Positions 6,966 to 14,422 of a DNA stretch of 15,930 bases are shown in pieces. The stretch comes from AC2028 sp002373595 (GTDB lineage: Bacteria; Bacillota; Clostridia; Lachnospirales; Lachnospiraceae). Position 1 is the stretch's first letter; every line of letters begins with the position of its first letter. Where the stretch lies: assembly GCA_946616365.1 (NCBI GenBank), contig CAMOIX010000043.1, forward strand, positions 1 to 15,930, read 5' to 3'. A program made the position numbers and the translations under genes. A model generated the notes under the pieces. The model was not told the origin of the DNA. It saw only the letters and a list, made by a program, of their open reading frames with translations, and ran no database searches.

Positions 6966-7014
6966 CTTTAATTTTCGTTACCTTATTTTAAATCAACTTA
7001 GACGCGATACATTC

Positions 7015-7516
7015 TCACGCCCCTTCATACCTTCCCGCCTGGGCTTTCCACATCTGTGCGTATTTGCCGCCGAGGGCGAGGAGTGAATCGTGATCACCTT
7101 CCTCAACGATACGTCCTTTCTCGAGCATCAGGATCCTGTCCGCATCTCTCGTGGTAGAGAGTCTGTGCGAGATGTAGAATACTGTCTTTCCTTCCGCTGC
7201 AGACTCCATAGCTTTATTGAGTTCATACTCTGCAATGGGATCGAGTGCACTGCTGGGCTCATCCATTATCAGCATATCCGCATCCTTATAGAATGCTCTC
7301 GATATTGCGATCTTCTGACTTTCTCCTCCGGAGAGTACGGCGCCTTCATCGTCAAACTCATGCGTGAGCGTCGTATTGATTCCCTTGGGCAGAGACATTA
7401 CCTTATCGTATGCTCCGGCTTTCTTAAGCGCATATGCCGTATATGAGTTTTAATGCAAAGAGATTATTCTTTACCGCTCTTGCGCGGCTGATCTCTCTTT
7501 TTTTCTTTTCTTTCAT
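7015..7516 (-). pseudogene. ABC exporter gene with large internal deletion
   Basis: Two ends of one exporter gene remain. The 5' end starts at ATG 7516 (AAAAGG 5 bases upstream) and reads MKEKKKREISRARAVKNNLF and on to LIYG, an exporter-type N-terminus, then hits TAA at 7426-7424. The 3' end, in another frame from about 7446, reads AYALKKAGAYDKVMSLPKG, then the ABC signature LSGGESQKIAISRAF, Walker B LIMDEPSSALDP and the switch histidine in YISHRLST, ending at 7015. The whole membrane domain and Walker A are missing, roughly 400 residues compared with an ordinary half-transporter. The piece from ATG 7398 is open for 127 codons but could not bind ATP without Walker A. It lies 30 bases after the fused hydrolase gene, so the intact exporter was probably co-transcribed with it. 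Confidence 0.8.
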
Positions 7517-7546
7517 TTCTGCCTTTTCCGTTTGTAAAAATATCTG

Positions 7547-9175
7547 CTATTTGTTACACAATCCAAGCAGGAACTCTGCCTGATCCTTTCTGGCTTCTCG
7601 TCCGATGTCGGTCTTCATATTGCAGTGAAATACATGTGCGACATCTTTCATCTCCGCGGTGCCGTATATCTTCATCACAGCTTTGCCGCCGCGGGCATTT
7701 ATGAGATCTGCCATCGGCTTACATGCCGGATACAGGAAATCATTCGGACAGGAGAAGAGATATGCAGCCGGATACTTGTCCGTGATCGCGCCACAGACAT
7801 CGAGTGTAGGCTCATCCGGATTATAATAACAGCTCATCAGATAATTATCGAAGAGCTTATCCTTCTCATCAATAGCGAGCAGGCTCTTCATATCATACAT
7901 GCCGCACGCCAGACTGATCCCTTTTATATTAAGACTGTGCTTTCTCATGTATATATTCCTGCAAAAGTCCGGGTTCGAATTGATCGCAGCATAGTGACTG
8001 GTCAGCTGAGCGCCCGCCGAATCTCCCATCATGAAGATATTCTCGGTATCCATATGGTACTCATCTGCATGCTTCTCGATCCAGAGCATTACATTATTGA
8101 TGTCCTGCAGAGGTGCCGGATATTTATACGCAGGGCTCAGGCGATAATTCATATTTACAACCGTGAAGCCGTACCTTGCCATATCCATGGCGTAGAATCT
8201 GTACAGTTCCTTATCCCCGTAGAAATATCCGCCGCCGTGTACATTGATAAGTATGGGTAGTTTACCCGTCGTTCCCTTCGGATAATAAACATCCAGGAGA
8301 TTCGATTCGCCATAAACTCCGTATGAGATATCCTTAAAGCTTTCCACATCCTCGGGCTCGGTCAGTCCCTCGTCTCTCTTGCCATCACCCTCGCTCCATG
8401 CCTTACTGTCTTCCTTTACCCAATCCGGCCTCTGATTGTAGCAGATGACTCCCTCATCGTCGGGGATGGGATGCTGACGGCTGATGCCTTCAAACCATTC
8501 GTATTCTTTGTCATCCCCGGTCTTGCCTGCAAGTATCTCATCAATGGCAGCAAGCGTATGGTCCATAAGGTCGATGCTGTCAAATCCTCTCGCATGTCCG
8601 TGGAGGATCTTGTCTGCTTTGTCTTTCAGATACATGACCTTTGACAGATTATCCCTGAACATCTCGAGCGAAGTCGAGTGCGGTATCTGCATCCAGAGGT
8701 GATGATTGATTGCATCTCCGGTAAAGAGTATCCTGTCCTCCTTGAGAAGGAGAAGTATCGAACCCGCTGTATGACCGGGAAGCGCGATCACCTCAAGATG
8801 AAGTCCGCCAAGATCCACGGTCTCCCCGGGGTTAATCGCCTTGAAGGGAGGCATGACCGCTCCGCGTTCACCTATCATCTTCAGAAATCCCGGATCATTG
8901 GCAAACTCATCCGCAACATCCATATCGTCCGGAGCCACATATGCTTCATCGAAGTATATATTTCCGTATATGTGATCGGGGTGTCCGTGAGTATTGATGA
9001 CCATCAGCGGAAGATCCGTATAGCGTCTCGCCACGGCCTTTACATCCTCATAGCCGTTCATGGTATCTATCACTGCTGCCTTATCCTTGCCGATGACGAT
9101 ATAGCCGGTCGCCTCATGATTGTCATCCATGAGATAAATATGATCATTAAGCTGAGTGACTTCTATCCTTGCCAT
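7547..9175 (-). CDS. metallo-beta-lactamase-fold hydrolase fused to HSL-type alpha/beta-hydrolase
   Basis: A 542-residue cytosolic protein (no signal peptide) joins two hydrolases. Residues 1-220 form a metallo-beta-lactamase-fold domain with HGHPDH (63-68), H135 in LPGHTAGS, D154 in FTGDAINHH and a terminal LHGHA (191-195), a full set of di-metal ligands. After a charged linker, residues 285-542 form an alpha/beta-hydrolase of the hormone-sensitive-lipase class: oxyanion HGGG (313-316), nucleophile S386 in GDSAG, acid probably D479 in CPNDF and histidine probably H514 in AHVF. Both active sites look intact, so two successive hydrolyses, for example lactone or thioester then ester, are plausible. 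The start is supported by AGGAGG about 7 bases upstream. Downstream lies a decayed exporter gene. Either half alone is common; the substrate of the fusion is unknown to me. Confidence 0.9.
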   Translation of the reverse strand: MARIEVTQLNDHIYLMDDNHEATGYIVIGKDKAAVIDTMNGYEDVKAVARRYTDLPLMVINTHGHPDHIYGNIYFDEAYVAPDDMDVADEFANDPGFLKMIGERGAVMPPFKAINPGETVDLGGLHLEVIALPGHTAGSILLLLKEDRILFTGDAINHHLWMQIPHSTSLEMFRDNLSKVMYLKDKADKILHGHARGFDSIDLMDHTLAAIDEILAGKTGDDKEYEWFEGISRQHPIPDDEGVICYNQRPDWVKEDSKAWSEGDGKRDEGLTEPEDVESFKDISYGVYGESNLLDVYYPKGTTGKLPILINVHGGGYFYGDKELYRFYAMDMARYGFTVVNMNYRLSPAYKYPAPLQDINNVMLWIEKHADEYHMDTENIFMMGDSAGAQLTSHYAAINSNPDFCRNIYMRKHSLNIKGISLACGMYDMKSLLAIDEKDKLFDNYLMSCYYNPDEPTLDVCGAITDKYPAAYLFSCPNDFLYPACKPMADLINARGGKAVMKIYGTAEMKDVAHVFHCNMKTDIGREARKDQAEFLLGLCNK

Positions 9176-9193
9176 TTCAGATCCTCCTATCCA

Positions 9194-9207
9194 TTACCGT
9201 ATGGTAA
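9194..9207. promoter_or_regulatory. 14-bp inverted repeat before the fused hydrolase gene
   Basis: TTACC and GGTAA flank the 4-base centre GTAT. It lies about 10 bases downstream of a possible minus-strand -10 box (TATAGT, 9223-9218) and just before the AGGAGG site, so a protein bound here would block early transcription. No good -35 hexamer is visible at the right distance, so promoter and operator are tentative. Confidence 0.4.
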
Positions 9208-9315
9208 GTACTAAATTACTATAACATATCGCGACACGCAATTCTTCTCATAACTTGCTATAAAATGCTCAAAATGTTATTATTTCTTCCGTTTGAAGGA
9301 GTCCCTTAAAACGCT

Positions 9316-9429
9316 TTAAACCCTTGGATGAAGCGTTATTCCTTTTGACTTCATCTCGGCTTTAACTGCGGACTTGTCTTCATACATGAGACGGTCCGCT
9401 TCTTTTATCATATCCTGCGAAATATTGGA
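9316..9429 (-). pseudogene. C-terminal fossil of a GGDEF diguanylate cyclase
   Basis: On the minus strand a 37-codon open stretch reads SNISQDMIKEADRLMYEDKS and continues to LHPRV and TAA (9318-9316). The segment IKEADRLMYEDKSAVK matches the last helix of GGDEF domains, where an alanine-aspartate pair and a Met-Tyr pair are typical, followed by a short basic tail. The GGDEF motif itself and everything before it are gone; a TAG (9432-9430) stands immediately upstream. It cannot make an active enzyme. Its position next to a cyclic-di-GMP phosphodiesterase gene suggests a signalling locus that has lost its cyclase. Confidence 0.7.
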
Positions 9430-9474
9430 CTATTTTTTTATTTACCCACGAAAAAAGCCATATTTACGAATCTG

Positions 9475-9483
9475 TGATATAAT
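9475..9483 (+). promoter_or_regulatory. extended -10 promoter for the HD-GYP/BMP operon
   Basis: TGATATAAT provides a perfect TATAAT (9478-9483) with the extended TGn element. No convincing -35 box lies 16-18 bases upstream, which is common for extended -10 promoters. Transcription should begin near 9490, leaving a leader of about 75 bases ending in a GGGAGGGGG ribosome binding site (9551-9559). Confidence 0.65.
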
Positions 9484-9566
9484 CCTAATCGAGGTATATT
9501 ATATATAGAAGACATATTTCCAACAAAAGCATATTTTTCCTTCGAAAAGAGGGAGGGGGACAACAG

Positions 9567-12500
9567 ATGAAAAACCGTAAAACATGGCAGATCGTTCTCT
9601 TTATTGCTATGTGCGTATGCCTGAATATCGGCGGCAAGCTGATATCGGTCGCAATGGAATTGCCAATATGGGCGGACTCATTCGGAACGGCACTTTGTGC
9701 ATATGTCGCGGGACCTGTGTGCGGAGCGATAGTGGGATTAACCTCCAGCCTGGCGTACAGCACGGTCAATCATCTCTCAGCCGCTTATTCGATCACAAGC
9801 ATCGCGCTTGGCATCATCATCGGGATTGCCGCCAAAAAGCGCATGTTCGATCGCCTATACGGCTTCATGGTCGCCACCTCTTGGGTTATGTTCACAGCTC
9901 TCATCGTCTCCGTTCCCGTCAATCTCATACTTTCTAACGGATATACCGGCAATAAATGGGGTGACGGTGTCATAGATTACCTCTTAAACAACAACTGGCC
10001 TATGATCTTATGCTGCATCTTCGGGCAGCTTTCCATAGAATTTGCCGACAAAGTCCTTACCGTAGCTGCGGTTTATATCCTCATCATCCTGCGCAGGATA
10101 CGTTGCAGCCGTAACGCCGATGTTCCCTCTAAGACCGGGACCGCGGTAACAGGCGCCGTCTCTGTTCTGCTTCTCACATTACTCGCTTCTCTCGTTTCTC
10201 CCATCAGAGCATATGCCACCTCCGGAGGCGATGAAGTTGATTATAACGATTATATCCAGACAGTATACAGCAGCAATAACGGCCTCCCCTGCGGTGAAGC
10301 CAATGATATCGTACAGACAAATGACGGAGTCATCTGGATTGGAACCTATGCAGGTCTGTATCGTTACAACGGCCGTGAGTTCCGTTGGGTAGACAATTAC
10401 GAATCCGTTAAAAACGTTAACTGTCTCTATGTTGACGAAGAAGGCCGTCTATGGATAGGTACCAACGATAACGGCCTCTCCATCGTGATCCGTGAAAAGG
10501 TCGTAAATGTACTTGATCATTCCGACGGACTCCCTTCCAATTCCGTTAAATGTATCACGCGTGCAACGGACGGATACTACTATATCGGCACCACCGACAC
10601 CATGCAGATCCTCGTTATGAATAATGGTCTCAAGTCTGTCGGAACTCTGGATGAGATAACCTATGCCGACAGTATCAGCGCGGACTTAAACGGCAATGTA
10701 GCCACGGTAGGATCCAACGGTATCCTCTATCTCTTAAACGACGGCAAGATCATATCAAAGCTGGAGCCTAAGGACGATCAGGAAGTATTCAAATGTGTCT
10801 CTTTCTCACCAGACGGAACTCTCATGGTCGGAACCACAGTAAATCATATATACAGCTATGACATATCAGGCGGATCCTTTAAGCAACTTAAAATCACCGA
10901 ATGTGAAGATGTAAAGAGCATAAACAATCTGAGTTATCAGAGTGACGGTACGCTCTTTATCTCCACGGACAACGGTGTTTCATATATCGACCGCGAAGGT
11001 TATCACCGCATCAACACCAACGACTTCGATAATTCGATCGACAATATGCTCTGTGATTATCAGGGCAATCTCTGGTTCACATCCTCGAGACTCGGACTCC
11101 TCAGGATGGCCAAGTCCCCTTTTAAGGATGTATACGGCTCCATCGGCATGGAGAGGCGTGTCGTCAATGCCATTGTTTTCTGGCAGAACTGCTATTATAT
11201 CGGCACCGACAACGGACTTGATATCGTTAACAAATCCTGCAATAAAGAAATTAAAAATGAACTCACTGAGACTCTCGAGGGCAGACGCATACGCTGTATG
11301 TATGTCGACGAGAACGATAACCTTTGGGTATGTACCTACGGAAACGGTCTGATGGAATTCGCTCCCGACGGCGAGTCTTGGACATATAATGCTTCTAACG
11401 GAAGCTTCGGAAACAGAGCACGTATAGTGACCGGTCTCTCAAACGGAACCATTCTCGCCGCAGGAGATACCGGTATCAGTTATATCAAAAATCACGAGAT
11501 CACACGCACGATAAAGAACAAAGACGGTCAGATCAATTCGATGATACTGACGCTCACAGAGAGAAGCGACGGTACTGTCCTCGCAGGAACGGATGGTGAC
11601 GGTATCGCGATCCTCAAGGGCGGTGAAGTATCCGAGATGCTGACGATAGATGACGGACTCAGCAGTAATGTAATCTTAAGGACTGTCAAAGATCCGAAGT
11701 CCGAAGGAATATTCATCGTAACAAGCAACAGCCTCTGTTACCTGGATCCCGACGGAACAATACGTGTCCTTGATAAATTCCCTTATTTCAATAACTACGA
11801 TATATGGGCCAAGGACGAGGACACACTCTTCGTCATGTCCAGTGCGGGAATCTATGTCGTAGAACGTGATGAGCTGGTAGCCGGCGGTGATATGGCATGG
11901 GAGCTCCTTGATGCAAGGAGGGGTCTCGGTACTTCACTCACAGCAAACTCATGGAATTATCATAACGCAAACGGAGAACTCTTCCTTCCCACTGACTCAG
12001 GCGTATACCACATAGATGTCGAGAAATACAACAGTGGAGTTCGTTCATACAGAATGCAGCTGGCATCGGTCAAGCTCGACGGTGTAAACCTGCCTCTGGA
12101 CAGGACCGGCGTAATCACCATCGGACGCAGAGCCGATAAAATAGAACTTTCTCCCGAGATCCTCAACTATACGATCCAAGAGCCCAATGTAGGATATTAT
12201 CTCGAGGGATATGACAAGAGCTGGACGATAATCCCCCAGAACAGTCTGAACAATATATCCTATATCAACCTCCCGGCCGGGGATTACACATTCCACCTCG
12301 CCATCTTTGACAGTGCCGGAGAGCATGTCCTCGAGGAGAAAAAATTTGAGATCATCAAAGAGGGCGAACTCTTCGAGCAGCCCAGATTCATTGCTTATAT
12401 GCTGACGATACTCTCCCTCATCATAATCTGGTTTACATGGCTCGTCGTACAGAGACGGCTCAACCAGCAGCAGATAAAGATCAATATGGCTAACGAGACG

Positions 12501-13226
12501 GTCATGGCCATAGCGAACGCAGTCGACCAAAGAGACGTGCGTACACATCAGCACTCCACCCGCGTTGCTGAATACTCCGTACTTATCGCTCAGGAGATGA
12601 ACTGCTTCAAATGGTGGCAGCGCAACAAGAAGCTCTCCAACCTCAAGAAGGCTGCACAGATGCACGACATCGGTAAGATCGGTATCCCCGACAGCGTACT
12701 CAACAAAGTGGGAAGACTCGATGACGAAGAATATGCCATGATGAAATCACATGTCCTTCGCGGTGCAGAGATACTGAAGGATTTCACTCTGGTAGAAAAT
12801 GTTCTCGACGGAACCAAGTACCATCATGAACGCTATGACGGACGCGGCTATCCCGAAGGATTAAAGGGTGAGGATATCCCTCTCTTCGCCAGGATCATCG
12901 GTGTGGCAGATGCATTTGATGCAATGACATCAAACCGTATATACCGCAATCACATGGACACGGATTATGTTATGACCGAGATGGAAAGAGGCAGAGGCAC
13001 ACAGTTTGATCCCGATGTTCTCGATGCATTCCTTCGTCTCGTTGAAAAGAAAGTAATAGACCTCGATGTTCTCTATGCACAAAAACGCGCAGAGATACAG
13101 GAAGCAAACCAGGAGCAGCAGGAAGAGCTTAAGCGCAGAGTCGAGGAAGACAAGAAGATCCAGGAAGCCGAAATGCAGAAAAAAGAAAGCGACGCTTCCG
13201 ATGACGGGGAAGGAGCTAAGGAATGA
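9567..13226 (+). CDS. membrane propeller sensor with HD-GYP cyclic-di-GMP phosphodiesterase output
   Basis: The 1219-residue sensor runs in this order. Residues 1-180 hold several membrane helices resembling ECF-transporter S-components (SFGTALCAYVAGPVCGAIVG). Another helix near 195-213 leads outside. Residues about 235-820 carry 14 Reg_prop-type repeats spaced about 40 residues, with marks such as WIGT at 257, 296 and YIGT at 339, 544, enough for two seven-bladed propellers. A Y_Y_Y domain spans about 855-930 (ending near LPAGDYTFHLAIF) and a membrane helix spans 941-961. HD-GYP occupies about 971-1165 with H994, HDIGKIGIPD (1033-1042), HHERYDGRGYP (1086-1096) and the DAMTSNRIYR segment. The tail from 1166 is highly charged and probably coiled coil. 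All HD-GYP metal and signature residues appear intact, so hydrolysis of cyclic-di-GMP is expected. The propeller/Y_Y_Y layout is known from Bacteroides hybrid two-component sensors, where the output is a histidine kinase. The following gene overlaps by four bases. Confidence 0.92.
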   Translation: MKNRKTWQIVLFIAMCVCLNIGGKLISVAMELPIWADSFGTALCAYVAGPVCGAIVGLTSSLAYSTVNHLSAAYSITSIALGIIIGIAAKKRMFDRLYGFMVATSWVMFTALIVSVPVNLILSNGYTGNKWGDGVIDYLLNNNWPMILCCIFGQLSIEFADKVLTVAAVYILIILRRIRCSRNADVPSKTGTAVTGAVSVLLLTLLASLVSPIRAYATSGGDEVDYNDYIQTVYSSNNGLPCGEANDIVQTNDGVIWIGTYAGLYRYNGREFRWVDNYESVKNVNCLYVDEEGRLWIGTNDNGLSIVIREKVVNVLDHSDGLPSNSVKCITRATDGYYYIGTTDTMQILVMNNGLKSVGTLDEITYADSISADLNGNVATVGSNGILYLLNDGKIISKLEPKDDQEVFKCVSFSPDGTLMVGTTVNHIYSYDISGGSFKQLKITECEDVKSINNLSYQSDGTLFISTDNGVSYIDREGYHRINTNDFDNSIDNMLCDYQGNLWFTSSRLGLLRMAKSPFKDVYGSIGMERRVVNAIVFWQNCYYIGTDNGLDIVNKSCNKEIKNELTETLEGRRIRCMYVDENDNLWVCTYGNGLMEFAPDGESWTYNASNGSFGNRARIVTGLSNGTILAAGDTGISYIKNHEITRTIKNKDGQINSMILTLTERSDGTVLAGTDGDGIAILKGGEVSEMLTIDDGLSSNVILRTVKDPKSEGIFIVTSNSLCYLDPDGTIRVLDKFPYFNNYDIWAKDEDTLFVMSSAGIYVVERDELVAGGDMAWELLDARRGLGTSLTANSWNYHNANGELFLPTDSGVYHIDVEKYNSGVRSYRMQLASVKLDGVNLPLDRTGVITIGRRADKIELSPEILNYTIQEPNVGYYLEGYDKSWTIIPQNSLNNISYINLPAGDYTFHLAIFDSAGEHVLEEKKFEIIKEGELFEQPRFIAYMLTILSLIIIWFTWLVVQRRLNQQQIKINMANETVMAIANAVDQRDVRTHQHSTRVAEYSVLIAQEMNCFKWWQRNKKLSNLKKAAQMHDIGKIGIPDSVLNKVGRLDDEEYAMMKSHVLRGAEILKDFTLVENVLDGTKYHHERYDGRGYPEGLKGEDIPLFARIIGVADAFDAMTSNRIYRNHMDTDYVMTEMERGRGTQFDPDVLDAFLRLVEKKVIDLDVLYAQKRAEIQEANQEQQEELKRRVEEDKKIQEAEMQKKESDASDDGEGAKE

Positions 13227-14422
13227 AAAGGGTTTATTACTTAACAACAGTAACCTGTCTGGCTATGCTGTCTGTATTTATCCTGCTTTTCAGATTCCTC
13301 AACCTCTCCGGAGAAAAGGATCATATGAAAGTCGGCTTCGTCTACGACAATGACGAGAGTACTGCGTATACTTACAATTTCTCTCTGGCTAAGGATGCAC
13401 TCGAAAGAAAGTACGGTGAGAATGTTGAGATCCTTACCTGCAGCAATGTTCTTGACGACGAGATGGAAGAGCCCCTCCGCGAGCTCGCCGAAGCAGGCTG
13501 TGATGTCATCTTCCTGAGCAGCTACAGCGATACTGTCATAAAGCTCGCTCCCGAATATCCGAATACGCAATTCTGTCAGGCATCCTATATGGACATGAAC
13601 GGTGTGACCGTTCCCGCCAACTATCACTCCTTTAAGGGAGAATCCTATCAGGGCCGATATGTCAGCGGTATAGTCGCAGGTATGAAACTGCAGCAGATGA
13701 TCTCTGAGGAGACCATTACTGAAGATCAGGCTATCGTAGGATTTGTCGCTGCGTTTCCCACGTCGGAAGTAATCTCGGGTTATACTGCATTCATCCTCGG
13801 AGTGCGTTCCGTTGTTCCTTCCGCCACTATGCAGGTGTGCTATACAGGCACATGGAGCAGCTACGCTCTGGAAAAATCAGCTGCTCTGCAGCTCATAGAT
13901 AACGGATGCAAGATCATCTCACAGCACGCTGATACTATCGGTACCGCGATCGCATGTGAAGAATCCGTTGCGGATAAGGAAGTATATTTCGTCGGTTGGG
14001 GACAGAGTATGTCGGAAGTAGCCCCCAGAACATCACTCGTAACAGCCAGGATATGCTGGGAGCCTTATGTACTCGCTGCAACTGAAGCAGTCAGACTTAA
14101 CAAAAATATAGAATCTATGGTTTCCGGGCGCGTTCACGGACAGGATGCTTCAGCAGGCTTCGATCAGGGCTGGATAGAGATGATCGATCTCAATCAGCAG
14201 GTCATGGCTCCCGGAACTCAGGAAGCTATGGACAGTGTCATCGAGCAGTTCTCCAAAGGTCGCAGCAATTTCGTATACAGCGGTAACTATATCGGCGTAA
14301 ACCCCGATAACTCTTCCGATACGATCGACCTCAAGGAAGGATTCGTAGAAAACGAGAATTCATCCTACCCGACATTTAACTATGTACTTACTGATGTAAT
14401 AAAGATCGTAGATATTAAGTAG
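13223..14422 (+). CDS. membrane-anchored BMP/PnrA-family ligand-binding protein
   Basis: This 399-residue extracytoplasmic protein is anchored by one N-terminal hydrophobic helix (about residues 5-27). There is no lipobox, unlike most relatives. The rest is a basic-membrane-protein (BMP) fold: MKVGFVYDN (35-43), the AGCDVIFLSSYSD segment, SYQGRYVSGIVAGMK (141-155), IVGFVAAFPTSEVI (171-184), a GTWSSYALEKSAALQLID stretch and SQHADT (233-238). Characterised BMP proteins such as PnrA bind purine nucleosides for ABC import, but no permease or ATPase gene lies beside this one. The start ATG shares bases with the previous stop (ATGA), so it is translationally coupled to the HD-GYP sensor; it probably presents a ligand to that sensor's outer domain. 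Its 3' end overlaps the convergent MATE gene by 8 bases. Family is secure; ligand and sensor partnership are inferred. Confidence 0.88.
   Translation: MKRVYYLTTVTCLAMLSVFILLFRFLNLSGEKDHMKVGFVYDNDESTAYTYNFSLAKDALERKYGENVEILTCSNVLDDEMEEPLRELAEAGCDVIFLSSYSDTVIKLAPEYPNTQFCQASYMDMNGVTVPANYHSFKGESYQGRYVSGIVAGMKLQQMISEETITEDQAIVGFVAAFPTSEVISGYTAFILGVRSVVPSATMQVCYTGTWSSYALEKSAALQLIDNGCKIISQHADTIGTAIACEESVADKEVYFVGWGQSMSEVAPRTSLVTARICWEPYVLAATEAVRLNKNIESMVSGRVHGQDASAGFDQGWIEMIDLNQQVMAPGTQEAMDSVIEQFSKGRSNFVYSGNYIGVNPDNSSDTIDLKEGFVENENSSYPTFNYVLTDVIKIVDIK

Larger units (their letters stand above)
9176..9566. other. divergent intergenic region, 391 bp
   Basis: It holds, from left to right, the ribosome binding site and probable operator/promoter of the fused hydrolase gene (9183-9223), a short AT-rich stretch without signals I recognise (9224-9315), the minus-strand GGDEF fossil (9316-9429), an AT-rich stretch and the extended -10 promoter and ribosome binding site for the HD-GYP gene (9475-9560). 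Confidence 0.7.

Noticed and set aside
7015..7398. A functional stand-alone 127-residue ABC ATPase
   Set aside because: It lacks Walker A and the Q-loop, and homology continues upstream of its first ATG, showing that it is a fragment of a larger gene.
12045..12665. A 206-codon minus-strand open frame opposite the Y_Y_Y/HD-GYP region
   Set aside because: It is antisense to strongly conserved domains, and its peptide mirrors the codon pattern of the sense gene.
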